Shown in pieces: positions 43,950 to 53,903 of a stretch of 64,000 nucleotides of DNA (position 1 is the first letter of the stretch; each line of letters begins with the position of its first letter). This DNA comes from Amycolatopsis sp. cg9 (GTDB lineage: Bacteria > Actinomycetota > Actinomycetes > Mycobacteriales > Pseudonocardiaceae): NCBI RefSeq assembly GCF_041346945.1, contig NZ_CP166850.1, positions 1,302,001 through 1,366,000 on the forward strand. The letters run 5' to 3'. A program made the position numbers and the translations under genes. Under the pieces are notes generated by a model. That model searched no databases and was not told the DNA's origin. It saw nothing but the letters and a program-made list of their open reading frames with translations.

Positions 43950-44992
43950 TGCTGCGCGGGAGCGGCACCGCGCACGGGCAGCACGATGCCCTGGGTGGCG
44001 TCGGAGTTCGGCACGAGGTTCATGCCCACAACATCCCACACGCCGTAACGCGGGTTGACGCGCAGTCCGCTCTGCCCGAGGTACGGCTGCAGCAGCCGGG
44101 TGCCGATGGACGTCAGCTGCGCGTCCGTCGGCTTCTGCGCCTCCTGGTCGGCCGGCACGGCCTGGTCGGTGCCGCGGGCGCGGATGACGAAGACGAACCA
44201 GTCCGGGCTCTGCGGCTTCTGCGCCTGGAAGACGACGACGCTGTTCTTCTCGGAACCGAAGAGCGCGGTCTGCGCGAGGCCGGGGTACTGCGCGGCACCG
44301 AAGAGCTCGGCCGTCTGGCCGGCGGAGTACTCGCTCTCCGGGGCGGGCATCCCGGTTTGCTGGGCCTGCTGGGCGAGCTGGGCGTCCTTCTGCGCCTGCT
44401 GGATGACCCCCTGGACCTTGCCGGGGTCGTCGGCGATTTCCTTGGCGAGGTCGAAGGCGCGGGTGCGGGCCGCCCGGTCGTCGTCCGCGGTCGCCTTGAT
44501 GCCGATGTAGTCGGCGCCGACGGACAGCTTCGACAGCGTCTTCTGGGCGAGCTGCTGCTCCAGGACGACGTCGCTCGCGACCTCGTTGCGGTCGCGCAGC
44601 TTCGAGACGATCTGCGTGACGGCGACCTGGTCGCCCTGCCCGGTGTCGGTGACCGGGGCCGCGGTCACCTGCGCGGCCAGCCCGGCGATCTTCGCCTGGT
44701 CCGCGACGAGGTTCTCCTGCTTGGTGGCGCGCAGGGTCAGCTCGTGCAGGACGGTCTGCCGGACGATCTCGCGGCCCAGCAGGTCGAGCTTGTGCTCACC
44801 GGCGAGCTTCTTCGCGTACGGGTGTTCGCGGACGGCCTGGTCGATCATCGACTGGACCGAGTCGAGCGAAACCGACCGGTCGCCGACGATGACGGCGCTG
44901 CCGACCTGGCTGGGGCCCGCACCGCACCCGGCGAGCAGAAGAGCACCGGCAACGACCGCGACCAGCGCGCGAGGGCGCCCCATGATCCGCAT
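43946..44992 (-). CDS. SurA N-like periplasmic chaperone lipoprotein
   Basis: The protein has 348 residues with a lipoprotein signal (VAVVAGALLLAGC). A SurA N-terminal helical domain covers about 35-150, then a Gln/Ala-rich helix and a C-terminal region with no clear PpiC catalytic loop. It probably assists folding or export outside the membrane. ATG 44992 or GTG 44995; AGAGGG lies 8 nt before the GTG. Coupled to mazG. Confidence 0.85.
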   Translation of the reverse strand: MRIMGRPRALVAVVAGALLLAGCGAGPSQVGSAVIVGDRSVSLDSVQSMIDQAVREHPYAKKLAGEHKLDLLGREIVRQTVLHELTLRATKQENLVADQAKIAGLAAQVTAAPVTDTGQGDQVAVTQIVSKLRDRNEVASDVVLEQQLAQKTLSKLSVGADYIGIKATADDDRAARTRAFDLAKEIADDPGKVQGVIQQAQKDAQLAQQAQQTGMPAPESEYSAGQTAELFGAAQYPGLAQTALFGSEKNSVVVFQAQKPQSPDWFVFVIRARGTDQAVPADQEAQKPTDAQLTSIGTRLLQPYLGQSGLRVNPRYGVWDVVGMNLVPNSDATQGIVLPVRGAAPAQQ

Positions 44993-45068
44993 CACAACGC
45001 ATACCCTCTCACACCATCGGTGCCGAACCGCAACACCCATGGGGTGTCGGCGGCCGTAATGTCGACTT

Positions 45069-45476
45069 ATGGACCATTGGCTGACCATCGAAGTCTTCGA
45101 CGGTGAGCACACGGCCACGACGTGGCGGCTCGCCTACGGTGACGCACTCGCGGAAGCGGCGCTGACGAACGGCGCCGAGCAGTGGGTGTGGCACGAGCAC
45201 CGGTGGGGTGTGGTGCTCGAGATCGAGTTCGGGAGCGAAGAACGGCGGGACGCGTTCCGGAGCCTGCCGGTGGTGACGGCGGCGTTGGACGCGGTTCCGG
45301 ATCCGGCCCGCGGACTGCTGGTGTACCCGGGGCGCGGCGGGGGTTCGGGGTCGCGGATGCCGCGGAAACCCCGGCCGCTGCCGATGGCGGGCGCCGGCGC
45401 GGTGCCGGTGCCGGAAGAGCAGGTGCGGATGGGACTGGCGCAAGCGCACCCGCCGATGTTCAGCGAAGTCGGCTGA
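45069..45476 (+). CDS. Conserved hypothetical protein between mfd and mazG
   Basis: The protein has 135 residues. An N-terminal alpha/beta domain (about 1-80, EVFDGEHTATTWRLAYGDAL, WGVVLEIEFGSEERRDAF) precedes a Gly/Pro/Arg-rich tail. I do not recognise the family. ATG at 45069 without a visible ribosome site, so possibly leaderless. Divergent from the SurA-like gene and convergent with mfd. Confidence 0.75.
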   Translation: MDHWLTIEVFDGEHTATTWRLAYGDALAEAALTNGAEQWVWHEHRWGVVLEIEFGSEERRDAFRSLPVVTAALDAVPDPARGLLVYPGRGGGSGSRMPRKPRPLPMAGAGAVPVPEEQVRMGLAQAHPPMFSEVG

Positions 45477-45486
45477 CCCGGGATTC

Positions 45487-45533
45487 GTGAAGGCCACCGC
45501 GAGGAACTCGTCGTTCCTCGCGGTGGCCTTCAC
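45487..45533. terminator. Bidirectional terminator before mfd 3' end
   Basis: A perfect 21-bp stem (45487-45507 against 45513-45533) with a 5-nt loop between two convergent genes, 10 bp from each stop. Confidence 0.9.
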
Positions 45534-45542
45534 GTACTTCCG

Positions 45543-48500
45543 CTAGACCGCGGCCGGTTTCTTCGTGAGCTGCAGCAGCAGCTTCGTGCACCAGTCCAGG
45601 AGTTCCTCGTCCCGCAACGTCGGCGCGCCGATCCGGCCGCCCGCCGGGCCCTCGGTCGGCTTCGGCACCGACACCGTGTTCGTCACGGCCTTGAACGTCG
45701 CCTTCGGGTACAGCCGCTTGAGGCGCACCAGCTGCGAATCGGCCAGCGGCAGCGGCGCGAACCGGATGGTGTTGCCCTGGACCGCCACCTCCGTCACGCC
45801 CGCCTCTCGGCACGTGTGGCGGAACTTCGCCACCGCCAGCAGCCGGTTCACCGCGGCCGGCGGCTGGCCGTAGCGGTCGATCAGCTCTTCGCGCACCGCG
45901 TCGAGGCCTTCGGTGTCCGGCGCCGCCGCGATCTTGCGGTACGCCTCCAGCCGCAGCCGCTCGCCCGGGACGTAGTCGTGCGGGAGGTGGGCGTCGATCG
46001 GGAGGTCGACGCGGACGTCGGCCATCTCCTCGTCCTCCGCCGGCTCCGCGCCCGCGTGCCGCCGGAACGCGTCGACCGCTTCGCCGACCAACCGCACGTA
46101 AAGGTCGAAGCCGACACCCGCGATGTGCCCCGACTGCTCCGCGCCCAGGATGTTGCCCGCGCCGCGGATCTCGAGGTCCTTCATCGCGACCGCCATGCCC
46201 GCGCCCAGCTCGGTGTTCTGGGCGATCGTCGCCAGCCGGTCGTGGGCCGTCTCCGTCAGCGGAGCCTCCGGCGGGTACAGGAAGTACGCGTACCCGCGGT
46301 CGCGGCCACGGCCGACCCGGCCGCGCAGCTGGTGCAGCTGGGCCAGCCCGAGCAGGTCACCGCGCTCGACCAGCAGCGTGTTCGCGTTCGAGATGTCCAG
46401 CCCGGTCTCGACGATCGTGGTGCACACCAGGACGTCGTACTCGTTCTCCCAGAAGCCCTGGATGATCTTCTCGAGCTTGTCCTCGTTCATCTGGCCGTGC
46501 GCGGTGACGACGCGCGCCTCCGGCACCAGCTCCCGGATGTGCCGCGCCGCCTTCTCGATCGAGGAGACGCGGTTGTGGACGTAGAAGACCTGGCCGTCGC
46601 GCAGCAGCTCGCGCCGGATGGCCGCGCCGACCTGCTTGTCGTCGTACGCGCCGACGTACGTCAGGATCGGGTGCCGGTCCTCGGGCGGGGTGAGGATCGT
46701 GGACATCTCGCGGATGCCGGCCAGCGACATCTCCAGGGTGCGCGGGATCGGGGTCGCCGACATGGTGAGCACGTCGACGTGCGTGCGCAGCGCCTTGATG
46801 TGCTCCTTGTGCTCGACGCCGAAGCGCTGCTCCTCGTCGACGATCACGAGACCGAGGTCCTTGTAGCGGATCCCGGTCTGCAGCAGGCGGTGCGTGCCGA
46901 TCACGATGTCGACCTCGCCGGCCGCGAGCTGCTCCAGGATGAGGTCCGACTCGGTCTTGTTCGTGAACCGGGACAGGCCCTTGATCGTCACCGGGAACGA
47001 GCGCATCCGCTCCTGGAAGGTGTTCAGGTGCTGCTGGGCGAGCAGCGTCGTCGGGACGAGGACCGCGACCTGCTTGCCGTCCTGCACCGCCTTGAACGCG
47101 GCGCGGACGGCGATCTCCGTCTTGCCGTAGCCGACGTCGCCGCAGATCACGCGGTCCATCGGGACGCCGCGTTCCATGTCGGACTTGACCTCGTCGATCG
47201 CGGCGAGCTGGTCGTTGGTCTCGGTGAACGGGAAGGCGTCCTCCAGCTCGCCCTGCCACGGCGTGTCCTGGCCGAACGCGTGGCCGGGGGCGGCCTGCCG
47301 CGCGGCGTACAGCTGCACGAGCTCGGCGGCGATCTCCTTGACCGCCTTCTTGGCCCTGGCCTTGGTGTTCTTCCAGTCGGAGCCGCCGAGCTTGTTCAGC
47401 GTCGGCAGCTCGCCGCCGACGTACTTGGACACCTCGTCGAGCTGGTCGGTCGGCACGAACAGCCGGTCGCCCGGGTGCCCGCGCTTGGACGAGCCGTACT
47501 CCAGCAGCAGGTACTCGCGGGTGGCGCCGGCGACCGTCCGCTGCACCATCTCGACGAACCGGCCGATGCCGTGCTGCTCGTGCACGACGTAGTCGCCGGC
47601 CTTCAACGCCAGCGGGTCGACGGCGTTGCGCCGCCGGGACGGCATCTTGGTCGTGAGGTCCTTTGTGGACGTTCCGGCACCGGAGCCGCGGCCGGTCAGG
47701 TCCGCCTCGGTGAGCACGACCAGGGCGCGCTCCGGGGAGATGAAGCCGTCGGTGAGGCCACCGCAGGTGACCGTGACGACGCCCGGCGCCGGCACGCTCT
47801 CCAGGCCTTCGCCCGCCAGCGTGGCCGGGACGTCGGCGGCCGAGAACTGCTCGACCGCGCGCGCCGCGGTGCCGTGGCCGGCGACGACGAGCACCGCGGT
47901 GCCACCCGACGCGACGTGCGCGCGCAGATCCGTCGTCGCGCGTTCCAGCTCGCCGCGGTACGCCGGCGCGGCTTCGACGGAAACGCGGTATACGTCGGGG
48001 TCTTCGCTGGTCAGCTGGGTGAGCGTCCACCACGCGCGCTTGGTGTCCTGCGCGTGCGACGCGATCTCGTCGAGCCCGCGGTAGGCGGACGCGCCGAGGT
48101 CGATCGGGGCCTGGCCGCCCGCCGCGGCCGTCGTCCAGGACGCTTCGAGGAACTCCTGGCCGGTGCGGACGAGGTCGGCGGCGCGGGCGCGGATCTTCTC
48201 CGGGTCGGTGAGCAGCACGTGCGCACCGACCGGCATCGCGTCGGTGAGCAGCTCCAGCTCGCCTTCGCAGAGGACCGGGATGAGCGCCTCCATGCCTTCG
48301 ACCGGGATGCCGTCGGCCAGCTTGGTGAGCATTTCGGCCAGGTGCGCGTCCGCTTCGTACGTCTTCGCCAGCTCCGCGGCCTTTTCCTTGACCGGCGGCG
48401 TGAGCAGCAGCTCGCGGCACGGCGGCGCGGTGACGCGCGGGATCTCGCCGGGCAGCGACCGCTGGTCGGAGACGGCGAACGCGCGGATCTCGCTGACCTC

Positions 48501-49112
48501 GTCGCCCCAGAACTCGACGCGGACGGGGTGCTGCGCGGTCGGCCCGAACAGGTCGAGGATGCCGCCGCGGACGGCGAACTCGCCGCGCTTCTCGACCATG
48601 TCGACGCGGGTGTAGGCCAGCTCGACGAGCCGTTCGAGCAGGTCCTCGAACGGCTCCTCCTCGCCGACGACGAGGTCGATCGGCTCGAGCGAGCCGAGGC
48701 CGGGCGCCATCGGCTGGATCAAGCTGCGGACGGTCGCGACGACGACGCGCAGGGAGTCGTCCCCGGTCTTGAGCCGGTGCAGCACCTCCAGCCGGCGGCC
48801 GACGGTGTCCGCGCGGGGCGAGAGCCGCTCGTGCGGGAGCGTCTCCCAGCTCGGGAAGTCGGCTACGCTCCGCGCGCCGAGCAGGCCGCCGAGCGACGCG
48901 GTCAGCTCGTCGGCCTCGCGGCCGGTGGCGGTGACGGCGAGCACGGGTTTGCCCGCGCCCTCGTCCGCCGCGAGGGCGGCCGCGACGAGCTGCCGGGCGG
49001 CGATCGGGCCCTGCAGTTCGAGCAGCGGCGCGCCGGCGCGCTCGACCACGCCGCGCAGGGCCGGGTCGGGAAGTATGGCGGTGAGGAGTCCGGACAGTGG
49101 AGCTTCGGTCAC
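45543..49112 (-). CDS. mfd: Transcription-repair coupling factor Mfd
   Basis: The protein has 1189 residues, full length. UvrB-like N-terminal domains come first, then the RNA polymerase interaction domain ([20 protein letters not shown]), the RecG-like translocase with Walker [32 protein letters not shown] (motif II), [13 protein letters not shown] (motif III) and [17 protein letters not shown] (motif VI), and the TRCF C-terminal domain. It removes stalled RNA polymerase and recruits UvrA. GTG at 49112. Confidence 0.97.
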   Translation of the reverse strand: MTEAPLSGLLTAILPDPALRGVVERAGAPLLELQGPIAARQLVAAALAADEGAGKPVLAVTATGREADELTASLGGLLGARSVADFPSWETLPHERLSPRADTVGRRLEVLHRLKTGDDSLRVVVATVRSLIQPMAPGLGSLEPIDLVVGEEEPFEDLLERLVELAYTRVDMVEKRGEFAVRGGILDLFGPTAQHPVRVEFWGDEVSEIRAFAVSDQRSLPGEIPRVTAPPCRELLLTPPVKEKAAELAKTYEADAHLAEMLTKLADGIPVEGMEALIPVLCEGELELLTDAMPVGAHVLLTDPEKIRARAADLVRTGQEFLEASWTTAAAGGQAPIDLGASAYRGLDEIASHAQDTKRAWWTLTQLTSEDPDVYRVSVEAAPAYRGELERATTDLRAHVASGGTAVLVVAGHGTAARAVEQFSAADVPATLAGEGLESVPAPGVVTVTCGGLTDGFISPERALVVLTEADLTGRGSGAGTSTKDLTTKMPSRRRNAVDPLALKAGDYVVHEQHGIGRFVEMVQRTVAGATREYLLLEYGSSKRGHPGDRLFVPTDQLDEVSKYVGGELPTLNKLGGSDWKNTKARAKKAVKEIAAELVQLYAARQAAPGHAFGQDTPWQGELEDAFPFTETNDQLAAIDEVKSDMERGVPMDRVICGDVGYGKTEIAVRAAFKAVQDGKQVAVLVPTTLLAQQHLNTFQERMRSFPVTIKGLSRFTNKTESDLILEQLAAGEVDIVIGTHRLLQTGIRYKDLGLVIVDEEQRFGVEHKEHIKALRTHVDVLTMSATPIPRTLEMSLAGIREMSTILTPPEDRHPILTYVGAYDDKQVGAAIRRELLRDGQVFYVHNRVSSIEKAARHIRELVPEARVVTAHGQMNEDKLEKIIQGFWENEYDVLVCTTIVETGLDISNANTLLVERGDLLGLAQLHQLRGRVGRGRDRGYAYFLYPPEAPLTETAHDRLATIAQNTELGAGMAVAMKDLEIRGAGNILGAEQSGHIAGVGFDLYVRLVGEAVDAFRRHAGAEPAEDEEMADVRVDLPIDAHLPHDYVPGERLRLEAYRKIAAAPDTEGLDAVREELIDRYGQPPAAVNRLLAVAKFRHTCREAGVTEVAVQGNTIRFAPLPLADSQLVRLKRLYPKATFKAVTNTVSVPKPTEGPAGGRIGAPTLRDEELLDWCTKLLLQLTKKPAAV

Positions 49113-49149
49113 GATCCCAGCCTACGTGCCACCCCCGACAAGTTTCCGA

Positions 49150-50073
49150 TCACGGCTGGTCGCGCAGCAGTTCCGCCACCTCCGCGACCCTGCTCAGCTG
49201 CCCGTCGAACACCTTCGGGTCGGTGCTCGCGATCCGCAGCAGAACGTGCTCCGCGCCTTCGTACTCCCGCAGCCGCGAAGCGACCTCCGCGGCGCTCCCG
49301 GTCACCTGCATCTGGATGCCCTGGACGAAGTCGGCCGGCATCCCGTAGTTGCGCAGGCAGTACTCCTCCAGCAGTTCGCGGCCCCGCACCGGGTCGTCCT
49401 CGACCAGGACCGTCGCGAACAACGCCGGCGTCACCGGGCGCGTCGCCCGTGCGCGGATCCGGGCCAGGCCGGACCCGTAGTCCGCGGGGTCCGGCGGGTA
49501 CGGCAGCCAGCCGTCGTAGAGCCGGCCGACCCGCTCCAGCGCCCCCGGCGTGTACGCCGCCAGCCACACCGGCGGGCCGCCGTCCCGCGCGGGCAAGGGG
49601 AACGCGGGCAGTGAGTCGTAGTCCAGCACCTCGCCGTGGAACGACGACTCGCCGCGCCAGGCCGCCCGCCACAGGCCCACGATGTCGTCCAGGCGGGCCC
49701 GCCGCCGCTCCCACGGCACCCCCACGAACGCGAATTCGGGCTCGCTGCGCCCCGCGAACCCCGCGCCGACCGCCACCGTGAGGCGACCTTCGCTGAGCAG
49801 GTCGAGGGACAGCAGCTGGTTCGCCGAGAGCACCGGGTCCCGCAACGCCGGGAGCAGCGCGGACGTCCCCAAGGACACCCGGGAGGTCCGGGCGGCGAAG
49901 GCGCTCAGCATGGTGAACGCGTCCAGCGGGGCGCGCGCGAGGGTGTCGCCGACCCACACCGAGTCGAGACCGAGGCGTTCCGCTTCGACGGCGACGCCGA
50001 CCAGCTCGGGCGCGGTCCGCCCGGCGTCGAGGATGGGCTGGTAGGTCGGGACGACCAAGCCGTATTTCGTCAT
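49150..50073 (-). CDS. LLM-class F420-dependent oxidoreductase
   Basis: The protein has 307 residues, a luciferase-like TIM barrel: LVVPTYQPILDAG, SVWVGDTLARAPLDAF, TSRVSLGTSALLPALRDP, LDLLSEGRLTVAVGAGF and PVWLAAYTPGALERVGRLYDGW. It probably uses reduced F420. The substrate is unknown. ATG at 50073, divergent from the XRE regulator. Confidence 0.9.
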   Translation of the reverse strand: MTKYGLVVPTYQPILDAGRTAPELVGVAVEAERLGLDSVWVGDTLARAPLDAFTMLSAFAARTSRVSLGTSALLPALRDPVLSANQLLSLDLLSEGRLTVAVGAGFAGRSEPEFAFVGVPWERRRARLDDIVGLWRAAWRGESSFHGEVLDYDSLPAFPLPARDGGPPVWLAAYTPGALERVGRLYDGWLPYPPDPADYGSGLARIRARATRPVTPALFATVLVEDDPVRGRELLEEYCLRNYGMPADFVQGIQMQVTGSAAEVASRLREYEGAEHVLLRIASTDPKVFDGQLSRVAEVAELLRDQP

Positions 50074-50147
50074 GGCCGCAGCGTCGCGGAACCGGGGTAT
50101 GCCCTCAATTCCCCACGGGGAATGGCGCGGGCGAGCAGGATGGACGC

Positions 50148-50921
50148 GTGAACTTCGGAACGGCGCTCAAGGACTGGCGCACGCGGCGGCACCTCAGCCA
50201 GCTCGACCTGGCGTTGCGGGCCGGGACGACGCAGCGGCACGTGAGCTTCATGGAGAGCGGGCGCTCACTCCCCGGCCGCGGCATGGTGCTGCGCGTCGCC
50301 GAGTCGCTCGAACTGCCGCTGCGCGAGCGCAACGGCCTGCTGCACGCCGCGGGTTTCGCGCCGTCGTACCCCGAGACGCGGCTCGACGACCCGGCGATCC
50401 GGCCGGTGCTCGACGGGCTGCGGCGGTTGCTCGACGGCCACCGCCCCTACCCCGCGATCGTCGTCGACCGCTACGGCGTGCTGGTCGCGAAGAACGACGC
50501 CTTCTCGCTGCTCACCGAGGGTGTCGCGCCGGAACTCCTCGAAGCACCGGTCGACACGCTGCGGCTCGCGCTGCACCCGCGCGGGATGGCGCCGCGCGTG
50601 CGCAACCTGGACGACTGGGCGCGGCACATCCTCGAACGCCTCCGCAACGACCTGGCCCGCATCCCGGACGAGCGGCTGGCCGCCCAGCTCGCGGAGCTGG
50701 CGGGGTACCTGCCGCCGGCGGCCGCGCCGGGCCCGGAGCACCTCGGGTTCGCGGTGCCGGTCCGGCTGGCCAGTTCGGCCGGCGAGCTGCGGCTGATCAC
50801 GGCGATCACGACGTTCGCGACGGCGGCGGACGTGACGGTCTCGGAGCTGAAGCTGGAGACGTTCCTGCCCGCGGACGCCGAGACCGCGGAACGGCTTCAG
50901 AGCACCAGCGCCGTCGTGTGA
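50148..50921 (+). CDS. XRE-family regulator with MmyB-like ligand domain
   Basis: The protein has 257 residues. HTH at about 5-60 (LSQLDLALRAGTTQRHVSFMESGR), then an MmyB-like domain (HPYPAIVVDRYG-type segment, VRNLDDWARHILERL, PEHLGFAVPVRLASSAGELRLIT) that in this family can bind fatty acids. The start is GTG at 50148. Divergent from the LLM oxidoreductase, which it likely controls. Its last 25 bases overlap the convergent DedA gene. Confidence 0.88.
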   Translation: MNFGTALKDWRTRRHLSQLDLALRAGTTQRHVSFMESGRSLPGRGMVLRVAESLELPLRERNGLLHAAGFAPSYPETRLDDPAIRPVLDGLRRLLDGHRPYPAIVVDRYGVLVAKNDAFSLLTEGVAPELLEAPVDTLRLALHPRGMAPRVRNLDDWARHILERLRNDLARIPDERLAAQLAELAGYLPPAAAPGPEHLGFAVPVRLASSAGELRLITAITTFATAADVTVSELKLETFLPADAETAERLQSTSAVV

Positions 50922-51385
50922 CCCACCAGCAGTTCCGCGCCCGCCCACAGCACCGCCGCCGCCACGCTGCCCGCCGCGAACCGGCGGTACGGCATGGCCG
51001 CCGAGCCCGCGACGCGCGGCACCAGCGTCCGCAACCCCACCAGGCAGCGGCCGGCGATCACCGCCGGGACGCCGTACCGCGCGAGCACGGACTCCGCGCG
51101 GTCCCACCGCTGCCGGCCGACGCGCCGCGCGAGCCTCGGCCCCCAGCGCCGTCCTTCGAGGTAGGCGAGCTGGTCGCCGAGGACGGCCGCCGCGACCGCC
51201 ACCGTCAAAGCGAGCCCGAAGTCGAGCGTGCCGCGCTCGGCGAGGAAACCCATCAGCAGCAACGTCGACAGCGTCGGGAGCACGATGCCCGGCAGCAGCG
51301 CGGTTTCCGCCGCGATCACCAGCGCGCAGACCAGGTAGACGACCGCCGGGGGCGCGTCAAGCAGCGGCCGCAGCAGGCTGTCCAC
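50897..51385 (-). CDS. DedA-family membrane protein
   Basis: The protein has 162 residues with about four to five helices and the DedA patterns LPGIVLPTLSTLLLMGFLA, DQLAYLEGRRWGPRL, RYGVPAVIAGRCLVGLRTLVP and AGSAAMPYRRF. DedA proteins translocate lipids or maintain membrane potential. GTG at 51385 follows GGGGAGGG. It overlaps the methyltransferase gene by 29 bp. Confidence 0.85.
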   Translation of the reverse strand: MDSLLRPLLDAPPAVVYLVCALVIAAETALLPGIVLPTLSTLLLMGFLAERGTLDFGLALTVAVAAAVLGDQLAYLEGRRWGPRLARRVGRQRWDRAESVLARYGVPAVIAGRCLVGLRTLVPRVAGSAAMPYRRFAAGSVAAAVLWAGAELLVGHTTALVL

Positions 51386-51953
51386 GCCGGGCCCTCCCCA
51401 CCGCGACCGGGAGCGCCGCGCGGTAGACGAACGCGGGCGGCAGGTTGCCCCAGACGACCGGAGTGCGCTCAACGACCGCGAAACGGCTTCGCAGTGAAGC
51501 GGCGAAGCGGCGCGCGGGCGGGGTCCAGGCCGTGTGGGCGTACGCGAACGTCGTGAACCGGCCGTTCGGGGCCAGTGCCGCGACGACCGCGTCGAGGATG
51601 CGGTGCTGCCGGGCCGCGGTCATCGCCGTCCACGGCAGCCCGGAGACGACGACGTCGACGCCGGCCTGGTCGAGGTGTTCGGCGGAACCGGTGACGACTT
51701 CCACCTGGGGAAAGCGCTTGCGCAGCGCGTCGGCGAAGCGCGGGTTGATCTCGACGGCGGTCAGGTGCGCTTCGGGGCGAAGCAGCGCGAGGACCGCTTC
51801 GGTGAAGACGCCGGTGCCCGGGCCGAGCTCGGCGACGCGCGTCGCGCGTTCCAGGCCGAGGCCCGCCGTCATCGGTTCGGCCAGCCGCGGCGAGCTGGGC
51901 GCGATCGCACCCGTCAGCAGCGGGTGGCGGAGGAATTCACTGGTGATCGACAT
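51357..51953 (-). CDS. Class I SAM-dependent methyltransferase
   Basis: The protein has 198 residues. SAM motif I is VAELGPGTGVFTEAVLALL, followed by acidic VEINPRFADAL and VVVSGLPWTAM. The layout resembles phospholipid N-methyltransferases (PmtA) and KsgA-like proteins, so it may methylate phosphatidylethanolamine; the overlap with a DedA membrane gene fits a lipid role (inference). ATG at 51953. Confidence 0.85.
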   Translation of the reverse strand: MSITSEFLRHPLLTGAIAPSSPRLAEPMTAGLGLERATRVAELGPGTGVFTEAVLALLRPEAHLTAVEINPRFADALRKRFPQVEVVTGSAEHLDQAGVDVVVSGLPWTAMTAARQHRILDAVVAALAPNGRFTTFAYAHTAWTPPARRFAASLRSRFAVVERTPVVWGNLPPAFVYRAALPVAVGRARRGQPAAAAA

Positions 51954-52002
51954 GACCCCGACGGTAGGAACGGCGGGGGTGGCCGCGAATCCGTCGGATC
52001 GA

Positions 52003-52036
52003 CCGGTCGTGTCCTCCTTCGGGAGGACACGACCGG
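52003..52036. promoter_or_regulatory. 15-bp inverted repeat with TTCG loop in a divergent promoter region
   Basis: Arms 52003-52017 and 52022-52036 are perfectly complementary around TTCG, closed by C-G. It lies 50 bp from both the methyltransferase and the histidine-kinase start. A terminator is not expected here, so it is more likely an operator or a leader hairpin. Confidence 0.6.
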
Positions 52037-52085
52037 ACCGAAGTGATGACGACGCGGGCCGGGCCGCCGCGTTACGTTCGGTGGC

Positions 52086-53204
52086 GTGGAACGACTCGTG
52101 AAGTGGGTGCGCGGACACCGGTGGACAGTGGATCTCCCGCTGTACGCGGTGTTCCTGTTCCTCGCGCCGAACTGGGCCGGGGAGACCCCCTGGCCGGTTC
52201 GCGCGCTCTCGATGGTCTTCGTGCTGCCGGTGGTCGTGCGGCGGCGGTTCCCGCGCACGGCCGCGGTGCTGATCATCGCCGGGGCCGCGTGCGTGTACTT
52301 CAACGAGATCTGGGCGTACGACCGCGGCCGCACCGAACTGGCCATGGCGGTCGTGCTGTTCAACCTGGTGAAGCTGGGCGACCGGCGGTTCGCCGCGGTG
52401 ATCGCCGTGGCGGTCTTCGCGCTCGGCTGGCAGTGGGGCTTCCTCTGGGGGACCTACACCGACAACCCGACGATCACCATCGTCGGCATCTGGCCGCTGC
52501 ACATCGCGGCGTGGGCGCTCGGGGAGTTCTTCCGCGCCAAGGAACAGCTGACCGCGGAAGAGGAGAAACTCGGCGAAGCCCAGTCGCGGGCCGCGGTCGC
52601 GGAGGAGCGCACCCGGATCGCGCGCGAGCTGCACGACGTCGTCGCGCACAGCATGAGCGTGATCGTGCTGAACGCCGAAGGCGCGAAGCTGGCCCGGCAC
52701 CGCGATCCCGAAGCCGTCGACCGCACGCTCGACACGATCGTCCACACGGGCCGTGACGCGCTGGCCGAACTGCGGCGGCTCCTCGAAGTGCTGCACGCCG
52801 GCCAGGCGGCGCGCAGTCCGCAGCCGACGCTCGACGAACTGCGCGACCTCGTCGAGCAGTCCGGGCGGGACGTCGCGCTCGACGTCACCGGCGACCCGGG
52901 CGGGCTGCCCGCGAGCGCCGCGCTGCAGGCGTACCGGATCGTCCAGGAGGCACTGACCAACATGATCAAGCACGCCCCGGCGGACGCGACCGGCCGCGTC
53001 CGCGTCGCCTTCGAGCCACCGCGGATCCGGATCGAGGTGACGAACACCGGCGGCCGCGCGTCGCCGTCCCCCGTCCTGCCGTCGTCCGGGCGCGGGCTGA
53101 CCGGGATGCGCCAGCGCGTCGAGATGTACCGCGGCGAACTGACCACCGGACCGCTTCCCGACGGCGGGTACCGCGTGTGCGCGAGCCTGGTGGTCGGGCC
53201 GTGA
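52086..53204 (+). CDS. NarL-type sensor histidine kinase
   Basis: The protein has 372 residues. The N-terminal part has five or so membrane helices (about 15-155), then a coiled coil with the HisKA_3 phospho-acceptor box RIARELHDVVAHSM, the N box QEALTNMIKHA and the G box GRGLTGMRQRVEMYRGEL. It autophosphorylates at the His and passes phosphate to the regulator encoded next. GTG at 52086; the stop overlaps the regulator start as GTGA. Confidence 0.93.
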   Translation: MERLVKWVRGHRWTVDLPLYAVFLFLAPNWAGETPWPVRALSMVFVLPVVVRRRFPRTAAVLIIAGAACVYFNEIWAYDRGRTELAMAVVLFNLVKLGDRRFAAVIAVAVFALGWQWGFLWGTYTDNPTITIVGIWPLHIAAWALGEFFRAKEQLTAEEEKLGEAQSRAAVAEERTRIARELHDVVAHSMSVIVLNAEGAKLARHRDPEAVDRTLDTIVHTGRDALAELRRLLEVLHAGQAARSPQPTLDELRDLVEQSGRDVALDVTGDPGGLPASAALQAYRIVQEALTNMIKHAPADATGRVRVAFEPPRIRIEVTNTGGRASPSPVLPSSGRGLTGMRQRVEMYRGELTTGPLPDGGYRVCASLVVGP

Positions 53205-53857
53205 CCACCCGGATCCTGCTCTGCGACGACCAGCAGCTGGTCCGCGTCGGCCTGCGGATGATCGTCGAAAGCCAGGACGATCTCGAAGTCGCCGGAGAGG
53301 CAGCCAACGGTGAGGAGGCCGTGGCCCTGGCCCGGGAGCTGCGGCCCGACCTGGTGCTGATGGACGTCCGGATGCCGGTGCTCGACGGCGTCGCGGCGAC
53401 CGCGCGGATCTGCGCCGAGCTGCCGGACGTGCGCGTCCTGATCATCACGACCTTCGACCTCGACGAGTACGCGTACGCGGCGTTGCGCGGCGGGGCCAGC
53501 GGGTTCCTGGTGAAGGACGCGCCGTCGGAGGAGATGCTCGTGGCGATCCGCGGAGTGCTGCGGGGCGACTCGATGGTCTCGCCGTCGGTCACGCGGCGGC
53601 TGCTCGACCGGTACCTCGCCGACGAGCGCGACCCGGTGGACACCGCCCGGCTCGGCGCGTTGACCGAGCGCGAGAAGGACGTGCTGGGGCTCATCGCGCG
53701 CGGGCTCTCGAACGGCGAGATCGCGGCGAAGCTGTACATCGGCGAGACGACGGTGAAGACGCACGTCGGGCGGATCCTCGGCAAGCTGCGGCTGCGCGAC
53801 CGGGTGCACGCGGTGGTGTTCGCCTACGAGTCCGGACTGGTGCGCCCGGGTTCCTGA
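53201..53857 (+). CDS. NarL/LuxR-type response regulator
   Basis: The protein has 218 residues. The receiver domain has DD in LLCDDQQLVRVG, the phospho-Asp in LVLMDVRMPVLDG and Lys in FLVKDAP. The LuxR HTH is LTEREKDVLGLIARGLSNGE, IAAKLYIGETTVKTHVGRIL. Coupled to the kinase gene. Targets are unknown; the hydrolase just downstream or the divergent methyltransferase are candidates. Confidence 0.95.
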   Translation: MTTRILLCDDQQLVRVGLRMIVESQDDLEVAGEAANGEEAVALARELRPDLVLMDVRMPVLDGVAATARICAELPDVRVLIITTFDLDEYAYAALRGGASGFLVKDAPSEEMLVAIRGVLRGDSMVSPSVTRRLLDRYLADERDPVDTARLGALTEREKDVLGLIARGLSNGEIAAKLYIGETTVKTHVGRILGKLRLRDRVHAVVFAYESGLVRPGS

Positions 53858-53903
53858 TCGTTCCCTATACAACTCATTTGGAGGTTTGTTTAGAGTATTT
53901 TTC

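Noticed and set aside
45816..49781. A 1321-codon open frame on the plus strand opposite mfd
   Set aside because: It mirrors the mfd codon structure; in high-GC DNA the antisense frame is open by composition, and the peptide is rich in Arg, Pro, Val and Asp with no domain.
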